Part shown: positions 27,001 to 36,200 of the stretch, in pieces | Position numbering within the stretch: the first letter of the stretch is position 1 | Layout of the letters: the number at the start of each line of letters is the position of its first letter | From: Hondaea fermentalgiana | Taxonomy: Eukaryota > Sar > Bigyra > Thraustochytrida > Thraustochytriidae | Reading direction: 5' to 3' | NCBI GenBank assembly: GCA_014084085.1 | Contig: NPFB01000002.1 | Location: 1 to 60,575, forward strand | Length of the DNA stretch: 60,575 nucleotides | The notes under the pieces: generated by a model | The model's input: the letters and a program-made list of their open reading frames with translations, nothing else | Databases searched by the model: none | What the model was told of the DNA's origin: nothing | Program-made: the position numbers and the translations under genes

Positions 27001-29685
27001 GCGGAACGCAGGCCGTGCCATACCAAGTCTTTCTGCGACGTACCTTAAAGAAGTCAACAGCGACTTGTTATTGGTCAGAGCATCCGCCAGCGCCTTTGCG
27101 CCATCGACGCCGATGTTGTTGAAATTCAGCCTGTGTTTGTTTATCGAAGCAAATGTGCATGGCATCAATCAAGAACGGAAAACGACAGCGTTGAGCATCC
27201 GTTGGTGTGACAAGATTGTTGCAACGTGCTTACTGGTCAGTCGTTCTTGCTCTTTGCATATAGTCCTTCTTTCCTCAGTGTCACTTACTCCAGCTCCTGC
27301 AATGACGAGTTCTTCGTGAGCGACACTGCCAGCGCCTTTGCACCATCGACGCCGATATTGTTACCACCAAGCCTGCGTTCGTGCGTCATGGCCAATGCCG
27401 TGAACGAAAATGTGCATGGCGTAGTGTAGAAGCCATTGATAGTAGCATCATGCATCCAGTTGGTGTGATAAGATTATTGCATTGTGCTTGCTGGTCAGTC
27501 GTTCTTGCTCTTTGCATATAGTCCTTCTTTCATCACTCTTACTTACTCAAGTCTCTGCAGCGACGAATTTTTCGCGAGCGCATCTGCAAGCGCCTTTGTG
27601 CCACCAGGACCGATATTATTATTCGAAAGCCTGCGTTTGTGCGTCATGGACAATGCCGTGAACCAAAATGTGCATGGCGTGGTGTAAGAACCATTGAGAT
27701 CAGCATCATGGATCCATTTGGTGTGAAAAGATTATTGCATCGTGCTTACTGGTCAGTCGCTCTTGCTCCTTGCGCAAAGTCCTTCTTTCCCCACTGTTAC
27801 TTACTGGAGCATCTGCAGTGACGAGTTCTTCGCGAGCGCATCTGCTAGCGCCTTTGCGCCACCAGGACCGATATCATTATTCAAAAGCCTGCGTTTGTAC
27901 ATCATAGATGAATGTCGTGAACGAAAATGTGCATGGCGTGGTGTAGAAGCCATTGATAGCAGCATCATGCATCCATTTGGTGTGATAAGATTATTGCATT
28001 GTGCTTGCTGGTCAGTCGCTCTTGCTCCTTTCGCAAAGTCCTTCTTTCCCCACTGTTACTTACCTGAGCGTCTGCAGGGACGAGTTCTTCGCGAGCGCAT
28101 CTGCTAGCTCCTTTGCGCCACCAGGACCGATATTATTTCCCCTAAGCCTGCGTTTGTACATCATAGATGAATGTCGTGAAACAAAATGTGCAGAGCGAGG
28201 TGTAGAAATCATTGATAGCAGCATTATGCATCCGTTTGGTGTGACAAGATTGTTGCAACGTGCTTACTGCTTAGTCGTTCTTGCTTACTACCTCGGAGGC
28301 CTTTTTTCCTCAATGTTACTTACCCCAGCACCTGGAGCGGCGAGTTATTCGTGAGCGCATTTGCGAGCGCCTTTGCGCCACCAGGACCGATATTATTATT
28401 CGAAAGCCTGCGTTTGTACATCATAGATGAATGTCGTGAACGAAAATGTGCATGACGTGGTGTAAAAACCATTGATAGCAGCATCATGCATCCATTTGGT
28501 GTGATAAGATTATTGCATTGTGCTTGCTGGTCAGTCGTTCTTGCCCCTTTCGCAAAGTCCTTCTTTCCCCACTGTTACTTACGACAGCGTGTGCAGGGAC
28601 AAGTTATTCGCGAGCGCATCTGCTAGCTCCTTTGCGCCACCAGGACCGATATTATTTCCCAAAAGCCTGCGTTTGTACATCATAGATGAATGTCGTGAAC
28701 GAAAATGTGCATGGCGTGGTGTAGAAGCCATTGATAGCAGCATCATGCATCCATTTGGTGTGATAAGATTATTGCATGGTGCTTGCTGGTCAGTCGCTCT
28801 TGCTCCTTGCACAAAGTCCTTCTTTCCCCACTGTTACCTACCAGAGCGTCTGCAGTGACAAGTTCTTCGCGAGCGCATCTGCTAGCGCCTTTGCGCCACC
28901 AGGACCGATATTATTATTCGAAAGCCTGCGTTTGTACATCATAGATGAATGTCGTGAACGAAAATGTGCATGACGTGGTGTAAAAACCATTGATAGCAGC
29001 ATCATGCATCCATTTGGTGTGATAAGATTGTTGTATGGTGCTTGCTGGTCAGTCGCTCTTGCTCCTTGCGCAAAGTCCTTCTTTCCCCACTGCTACCTAC
29101 CAGAGCATCTGCAGTGACGAGTTCTTCGCGAGCGCATCTGCTAGCGCCTTTGCGCCACCAGGACCGATATTATTACTCCAAAGTCTGCGTTCGTGCGTCA
29201 TGGACAATGCCGTGAAACAAAATGTGCATGGCGTGGTGTAAGTACCATTGACAGCAGCACCATGGAACCATTTGGTGTGAAAAGATTATTGCATCGTGCT
29301 TGCTGGTCAGTCGTTCTTGCTCTTTGCACAAAGACCTTCTTTCCTCACTGTTACTTACTCTAGCATCCGCAGTGACGAGTTCTTCGCGAGCGCATTTGCA
29401 AGCACCTTTGCGCCAGCATCGCCCATGATTTTATATCGAAAACTGCGTTTACACATCATGGAATAAACAGAAATGGTTGAGGAGAGTCACCAAAGAAGAC
29501 AACAAATCATGGTCAAGCATACGTTTGGATAAGTCAATGTCACGCCCCTGCCGGTCAGCCCATCTCATCTCCTGCGAGTACATGTTGTCCTTGACGTACG
29601 ATAGTTTCTCCGCGCCCTCGCACATCGATTTGATCGCATCTTCGAGGCTCTCCGGGAAAACTTCTCTCTGAGTTGGTCTTTCCAT
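24062..29685 (-). CDS. LRR-Roc-COR-TIR protein (Roco GTPase with TIR domain), 13 exons
   Basis: On the minus strand, an N-terminal exon (ATG at 29685 to about 29500; donor not resolved) is followed by eleven single-LRR exons and one long exon, 26813-24062. All resolved introns are phase 2 and the frame closes exactly, giving about 1,287 residues. In the last exon (numbered from the Met at 26743), Roc carries G1 VVGKGAAGKTS (31-41), G3 WDYGGQE (161-167) and Roco-type G4 VGTYLD (239-244). COR runs about 300-650, with HELGVLVHL and VVIRPQWLLENLSRVI. TIR starts at DVFLSHAWGENKE (about 670), with RGIRCWLDEKDIGTEVLD and FVVFVTRKYMS. The Glu of GTEV (codon at 24608-24610) aligns with the catalytic Glu of NAD-cleaving TIRs. 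A Ser/acidic tail ends in a basic cluster. The layout suggests an NLR-like sensor: LRR detects, Roc-COR switches, TIR executes. That role is inference; the domains are clear. A Roc insertion (about 75-150) is unusual. Confidence 0.85.
26892..29442 (-). repeat. Tandem array of single-LRR exons with homogenised introns
   Basis: Eleven exons each encode one ribonuclease-inhibitor-type LRR of the form LxxNNIGPGGAKALADALAKNSSLQTLx. Plus coordinates are 29359-29442, 29101-29184, 28842-28925, 28583-28666, 28324-28407, 28064-28147, 27805-27888, 27547-27630, 27289-27372, 27044-27130 and 26892-26975. Ten are 84 bp and one is 87 bp. Each is flanked by phase-2 introns, so the exons are interchangeable. 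The first nine have a period of 258-260 bp, and their separating introns (174-176 bp) are nearly identical in sequence. The introns nearest the Roc exon are different and shorter (158, 68 and 78 bp). The pattern implies recent unequal crossing-over or gene conversion spreading an exon+intron unit. Confidence 0.93.
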
Positions 29686-30377
29686 GGTAGCGAGGTGGCG
29701 TGAGATAGCAATGAAAGGTTACGTTTGACGCGCTGGAGCTCCTTGGGTGTCTCCGAAGATTGCGAGGCACGCGGCCAGATAAGTCAAGAGCTTCAAAAGG
29801 GAAAGACGTGAGGTGGGGTCGCGATCGGCAACACGACGCCAGACTCAATCCCCGAGCTCAGGAGAGCTCCGTCTACGTCAAGCGAGACGCAAAGTACCGT
29901 TTCGCAGTCGGCCTGACGCAGCGAGCAGACAGCGCGACAGGCAGGACAGGCTCAGCGGCACTTGCAGCACACCGGCGGTATGTGACAGGCTGTTCGATCT
30001 TTGTCGATTTTTCTTGCAGTGAGAATCAAAATGAGTTTTGCAGACCGCGGCGAAGATCCATAAAACTATGATGTATAACGTCGTCAACAGTCGATCCTTT
30101 CTGGGCACATCATAGGTTTTGCTGGTCGAGTGAATCGTGCGGAGTGTGTGAGAGACACAAGTACTACATCCACTTGCAGCAATCTGTCGTGAAGTCTCAG
30201 ACCTGAGGCAAGATCTTGCACATAAAAAGTACCTTCAGCTCTTTTGAATGAAAATGGTTATGCGTGTATACGTAAAACTTTACTTTACTTGGCTTTGCTT
30301 TGGAAATGGAAAGTATGCACGAGTTATTCCGGCAGGTAGTAAAGGAAGACAAGTCGGGACTTGCTTGTTCGCTGATT
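29686..30377. other. Intergenic between the Roco-TIR gene start and the PGM 3' end
   Basis: This 692 bp segment holds the promoter of the LRR-Roc-COR-TIR gene and the 3' flank of PGM, both on the minus strand. Short frames show no domain. No regulatory motif can be supported. Confidence 0.5.
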
Positions 30378-32126
30378 TTAGGTGATGACCGTAGGACCTT
30401 CGCGTCCCGTAATGGCATGGAGGTCAGAAAAGTCAAGCGCCAGCTGCACGAGCGACTCGAGCGCAGAGGCAGTCTCCTGCGACGTATCGTCCTTGCTGTA
30501 CCGTTCAATGTAGAGACGAATCGTCGCGCCAACAGAACCAGTTCCAGAAAGGCGAAAGACAAAGCGCGATCCGTCTTCCATGAGAAAGCGCCAACCCTGA
30601 TGCGGAGACACAGAGCCATCGACCTCGTCATGAAACTCAAACTCGTCGCAGTTCGCGAGCGTGAAGCCAGCGCCAATGTCCACCGGAGCGCGGTTGGAAA
30701 CCTCGAACATAAAGATGATGCCATTGAGGCGCGACATGACCTTTTGCGCAAGATCAGCATCGACATTCTCGTAGTCATAACGCGTGTAATAATTGCGTCC
30801 AAAAGTATCCCAGTGTTCGCGGACAACGTCCTCGACTGTGACGAGCGGAGCAGAAGGCTCGTTCTTGGCGGCAAGAATGTTGAGCCAGCACAAGACGGCG
30901 AAAATGCCGTCCTTCTCACGGATGTGGCTCGAGCCCGTTCCGAAAGACTCCTCGCCGCAAAGTACCGGATTGTAGTCCTTCTTGCCGCCTGTCAGTTCCT
31001 TGGCGTCCATCAGGTTGCCAAAGTACTTCCAGCCCGTCGGCGTCTCAAAAAACTTCATGTCCTTTTCTTCAGCAACGCGGTCAGCGGCGCCAGAGGTGGG
31101 CATGCTGCGCGCCACGGTCTTGAGACCATCCTTAAAGTACTTGATGCACTCTGCGTTATTGGCAATGACAGCCAGGGAGTCTGACGGAGTGACAAAGAAC
31201 TGCTTGCCGAGAATCATGTTACGGTCCGCGTCACCATCTGCAGCGGCGCCAAAGTCAGGGAGACTCTCAGGGTCCACTCCTTTGAGCGGCATACCCTTTT
31301 GGTCAAGGCCCATGCACTCGACGAGGTCATGTGCGTAGGTAAGGTTCGGGTCAGGGTGGCCTCCGCCAAAGTCTTCGAGCGGTTCGCAGTTCAGGAGCTG
31401 CTCGAGCGGCACGCCGAGCTCCTCGTGGAAGATACGCTTCGCAAAGGGTCCCGCGACGCCGTGCATCGCATCATATGTAAAGACAAAGTCATCGCGACTA
31501 AGAAAGTCCTTGATCTCACCGAGATCAAAAACCTCGTCCATGAGCTGCGCGTACGTCTCTGTAGCGTCAATGACCTCGACAGAGAAGCTGTCGCCGAATT
31601 TGGTCTCGCCGATCTCGGCCAGATCGACTTCGGGGAGATCTGCGATCCTGTACTCGGAGATCGTCTTCGTCCGCTCGTAAATGGCGCTCGTGACGGACTC
31701 CGGCGCGGGTCCGCCGTTTCGCGAGTTGTACTTGATGCCGCAGTCCTCGTTCGGGCCGGCCGGGTTGTGGCTCGCGGTCAAGATGAAGGCGCCTGCCGCC
31801 CCCTTGGATCGCACCAGGTGGCTCACGGCCGGCGTCGAGATGAGGCCGTGCTGGCCGACGAGAACCTTGGCGACGCCATTGGCGTACGCCATGCGAATGA
31901 TCGTCTGCGTCATGTCCTTGTTAAAGTAGCGGCCATCGCCGCCGAGCACGAGCAGCTCGCCGGTCGTGTCGGCGTCCCCGTCGAGCGCGTCAAAGGTGCT
32001 CTGCACGAAGTTCTCCACAAAGTTCTCCTGCATGAACGTCTTCGTCTTCTTCCGCAGGCCCGACGTCCCGGGCTTCTGGCCCTCGTACGGCTTCGTGCTC
32101 ACCGTCTTCACATCCGGCCCGCCCAT
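30378..32126 (-). CDS. PGM: Phosphoglucomutase (alpha-D-phosphohexomutase family)
   Basis: The 582-residue enzyme interconverts glucose-1-phosphate and glucose-6-phosphate in the cytosol, linking glycogen/glucan metabolism, glycolysis and UDP-glucose synthesis. The N-terminus KPYEGQKPGTSGLRKK is family-typical. The phosphoserine loop is TASHNPAGPNEDCGIKYN; most homologues have GG where this has AG. The metal loop is DGDADRNM, the sugar-binding loop CGEESFGTGSSHIREKDG, and the phosphate-binding site near the C-terminus RLSGTGSVGATIRLYIE. Length agrees with the family (about 560). It is a single exon. A fragment of this gene lies inverted at about 23.3 kb. Its promoter region is shared with the divergent channel gene. 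Confidence 0.96.
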   Translation of the reverse strand: MGGPDVKTVSTKPYEGQKPGTSGLRKKTKTFMQENFVENFVQSTFDALDGDADTTGELLVLGGDGRYFNKDMTQTIIRMAYANGVAKVLVGQHGLISTPAVSHLVRSKGAAGAFILTASHNPAGPNEDCGIKYNSRNGGPAPESVTSAIYERTKTISEYRIADLPEVDLAEIGETKFGDSFSVEVIDATETYAQLMDEVFDLGEIKDFLSRDDFVFTYDAMHGVAGPFAKRIFHEELGVPLEQLLNCEPLEDFGGGHPDPNLTYAHDLVECMGLDQKGMPLKGVDPESLPDFGAAADGDADRNMILGKQFFVTPSDSLAVIANNAECIKYFKDGLKTVARSMPTSGAADRVAEEKDMKFFETPTGWKYFGNLMDAKELTGGKKDYNPVLCGEESFGTGSSHIREKDGIFAVLCWLNILAAKNEPSAPLVTVEDVVREHWDTFGRNYYTRYDYENVDADLAQKVMSRLNGIIFMFEVSNRAPVDIGAGFTLANCDEFEFHDEVDGSVSPHQGWRFLMEDGSRFVFRLSGTGSVGATIRLYIERYSKDDTSQETASALESLVQLALDFSDLHAITGREGPTVIT

Positions 32127-33276
32127 CGTGCCTCGCTCGCTCGCTCTGCTCGCTCCCTCCGTCGCTTTCCTCCTCCGCTCGGCCTGCTCCGCCGCTGCCG
32201 CGACCCGCGCTCTGCCTCCTGCTCTCGCCGCCCTGCTGCGTGCAGCTGATCGGGATTTGCTGCCGCGTCTTCATCCTCGTCACCCCGACAATCTTTTTCC
32301 ATGCACATCAACGCACACTCTCACTCTCTCTCTCTCTTGCACTCCAACAGAAGCAGCGCAAGCAGCAGCCTCGCCAGCTGGCTGCTGGCGTCCACGGCAC
32401 TCCAGCAAGCTCCCGCGAGGACCGGCTGCGGACCTCCTCGCGAGCTCAAGCTGCCGCGACAGCAGCGACAGCTGCGACCTCGCTGCTCGGGCAGAGCGCC
32501 GTGAAGCCTCGGAGCAGGCGAGGAATCGGGATCGAGGCTTCGTCCAACACCGGCACCTCCCGTGAGCAAGCCAGCAAGAGAGCAAAAAAGCAAGCAATCA
32601 AAAGAGCAATTTGTTTTGCAAAAAAGCAAGCCAAAAAGTACTATACACTACTACTGCGCACACGCACACCCCATGACTTCGCCGTCACCTCCCTCGCCGT
32701 CCTTGGCCCACCGTCGCGGCCGTCAAGGACTTACTTCTCCATCTTGGACCTGCGCAGCCAAAAGTACTTTGCAAAGCCAAAAGTACTCTGTGAATCATGT
32801 GGACGACGGCGGGAAGCCCGAGCACGGGAAGGAGCCTCGGGCTGGACCGAGGGGCATTTGTCGGGCGGCAGTCGGCCGGAGATTCGCATCTTTGACGATC
32901 TAGCCATACCGCAAGACGCGGATGGACTTTTCTTTCAAGCCGCGGCCGGTCGAGGACTTGGCATCGCACGTGTGAGCGCCCTGGCATGGACGCGGCCACG
33001 GAAACGGAGGCGATGTCTCGGTCACCCTCGAATCGAATATGCATAAAAGACCCAATGCAATAGAAGAGGTCTATTCGTAACGGCTCGCCACGAGTCAGCG
33101 GTGACCATCTTTGCTCGACGCCCCATGCATTTGTCCTTGGCGCTCGCGTGCGCGCTGGGCTGGAGAGAGGGGGTGGGGAGAGAGAGAGAGACAAAGGGAG
33201 AGACAAAGCACGGCCAGCCAGCTAGGGGCACTGGCACAGAGCCACTTGGGCACCGCTGACCGAACGTTTTCCCGCC
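32127..33276. promoter_or_regulatory. Divergent promoter region of PGM and the channel gene
   Basis: This 1,150 bp segment separates two divergent start codons. It contains CT-rich tracts (about 32320-32340), A-rich plus-strand sequence at about 32575-32640, and a GAGA-type tract at about 33165-33205. Short frames look non-coding. Elements for both promoters must be here but cannot be assigned. Confidence 0.5.
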
Positions 33277-36200
33277 ATGGCCGCCCCGAATCTGAAACAT
33301 ATTCCCTTGGCGGAAGGGTCCGCCAAGGTCTCGAATATGTTCCGCGCAAGAGACCGCAGCGCGCTAGTCATCGTTCACGCGCAAGAGGACGTCGTCGCTC
33401 ACGCCACCAACAGGGAGCAGGCGCTCTCCAGGCTTGACAGACTCCAGGACTCCGTCTACTTTCCCTCGACCTTTGTTGTTCTACGATGGCACCCCGCACG
33501 ACACTGCTCGTTTGTGCAAAACCACCCTGGCGCGGACATCGGCGAAGTACGCTACTTGTTCGAGCTTGGCGACACGCAGCGCCTGCGCAATGAGGAGTGC
33601 GTCGCGGGCACCTTTGGAGTGACCCCCTTGCGTCTCGAGGTATCCAACCACATTGTCTTTACCGGCACCGACCCACGCCGCGACGCCTACTCGGCCTTCA
33701 AGGACGCTGGATCAGAAAAGCTCACATCCCTCTATAAAATACTCCACGCCAAGGCCATCGACGAGCTCTACATTTGCGGAGACTCCGACGCCGTGAGATT
33801 CACGGCCATGGACGCATGCAGCTTCCTTGACAAAGCACGCATCCACATCGTCACCGATGCCTGCGTCCAGAATGCGACCTCTTTGAGTCGCCCAATCGGT
33901 ACAGAAGACTCTCACAACTCACAGTACCACGTTCGCTATAGCCACGTTGACGACATCATCGCCTCGTTTGCGCCACCACCTTCGCCCATGAGTTCACCCA
34001 AGCCAAGTCCTGGGGCAGCCCGAAACTTTAGTTTTGACGGGACGAGAGTGAACTCCGAGCTGTCCATTAGTCTTCTCGATGAGAGTGTTCTCATGCTCGC
34101 CGGCTCTTCGGGATCCTTGCTCACCGCAAGACGACTTGCCGAGGTGCCGGACATAAACGCCCCGTCATCTTTGTGTGGCCGCACAGTCCTCCACGCCTGC
34201 TGCTGGTCGGGCAATGTTGGAGCGATCGACACCTTGTGCGCTGCGCGACCCGAAATTGATCCAACGTGCCTTGACAACAACGGCTTCACGCCTCTAGCCT
34301 TGGCCCTCCTATTCGCGCCGCGAGAAGCAAGAGTCGAAGTTACAAAGCGTCTCTTGGCCGTCTCTCCGAAATTGCGTGCCAAGATTCCCATGCAGCGCTT
34401 TGCGCCGCATCAGCAGACAGCACTCATGATTGCCAGCGAGAACGGCGACGCAGAAGTCGTGGATCTTCTTCTCGAGGTCGACGACTCCGAAGATCACATT
34501 CGCTGCATCGACGCCTGTGGGCGATCCGCCATCATGCTTTCCCTCTCGCAAGAAACCGAGTCTCACAATCGCGTCTCAAGGCTCTTGTTCGAAAGAATTC
34601 CGCTGCATTCGCGCATTAGTCTCCTCGAGGCCTCTGACAATGGCGGTTGGAACGCCCTCCACTACTCTGCTCGTAGTGGCGCCTTTGCCCATCTTTCCTG
34701 GCCTACTCTATTAGGCAACGCTAGTTATTTATCTGCGTTGCCCGTGAACGCCCTCACGCAGGGCGCATTCACCTTTCTACACCTTGCAGCAGCAAACGGC
34801 AAGTTCGAGGTTATCCGTACGCTCGTGGAGCTCTCCAAGGACGGTGAACATCCATTCGATCGTTTGGCAGATATTATCAAGGTCAATCTTACCGTGAACG
34901 CCCCGCTCGCCAGGACAGTGCGCGAGCAGCGCAAGACAGAACTCGATCTTGCGATTCAGCATGGTCATCTTGAGACCGCGCGCATGCTCTTGCGCATCGG
35001 ATGCCACGCTTCTGCAAATCGCGGCTACATGCAAGAGCTTTTGCATCGTCTCGTGCTCATGGGAGATGTCGAGGCGTGCGAAAACATCCTCGCGTTTCCG
35101 ATGGAAAACGAAATTCGAATCGACCATGCTCTAGTCTCGCTCACAAAGCGCATCGAGGCTCCAGAGGTATGTACATCTCGATGCTCCGACTTCAAGCCCG
35201 TCCTGCAGTTCGTGTATCATTGCGCCTCGTGCAATATCGACGTCTGTCTCGTGTGCAGGGAGCGCTGCCATGCGTCATGCGCGCAGTCAATTACACCCAA
35301 GGGATTCGGCCTCGCGTTGTGCGGATGCAGCAGTCGTAACCGCTGGGCTTGCCACGCGTCTACGTCGATTGACCCGCGTGAGCGTGCTGCAATGGCGTTC
35401 GACCCGACTCCCCTCGACACAAGCATCGTCAGGCTCAGCGCTTCCACCGAATCATTGGCCCGTCGGCTCGCACGGAACATGCACAATGTCTGGTGCAAGA
35501 TCAAGCTCGAGCAAGGCTGGCAGTACAGCCGCACTCGCGATGATGCGCGCAAGCTGCACCCGGCCTTGGTGCCCTTTGAGAATCTTGCCCCAGAGGACGC
35601 AAAGTACAATACGCACATGTGCCAAGAGACGGTCAAGCTCATCATCCTCCTCGGATTCCGTCTCGAGTCGCCCTCCGAGACGCAGCTCGCCAACCAGTCC
35701 AAGACTTCGCCGTCCAATGTGCTCACCTCGCGGAGCAGGCAGGACTCGTTAAAGTATGCCGAGGAGCAATGGGACGAGTCAAAGCCGGGTTGCGCCCCCA
35801 TCGACACGACAAAAGCGCCAGATACGCTTTCCAAACACCTCGAAGACCTTATTCGCTGCATCTCGGTGAACTCGCACGAGGTTTGGGCACGCGAGAAGAT
35901 CAATCAGGGGTGGCGCTACGCGCCCCAACGCAACATTGCTCGGAACCTCAAGCTCAACCCATCGCTCGTACCATACGTCCAACTACACGAGGATGAACGC
36001 AACGCACTTCGCGAGGGCGTCGAGCAGACCATCAAATCAATCATGTCGCTCGGGTGGCACATTGAACCTCTCAGCGAGGTTGCAACTGCGAATACCCTGC
36101 GCCGAACGCAACAGCGAGCGGAGCGCGCCAGTGTCGACATGACCTGTGAGCGAATCGCATACCACAACGTCGACGAGATGCGTGTGCAACTCCTAAGCTC

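Noticed and set aside
26900..29240. Repeated plus-strand frames such as MLAGQSFLLLSQSPSFPTV
   Set aside because: They recur every ~259 bp because they are the antisense of the LRR exon+intron repeat, not genes.
31299..32249. 316-codon plus-strand frame opposite PGM
   Set aside because: Shadow of the conserved PGM gene on the other strand.
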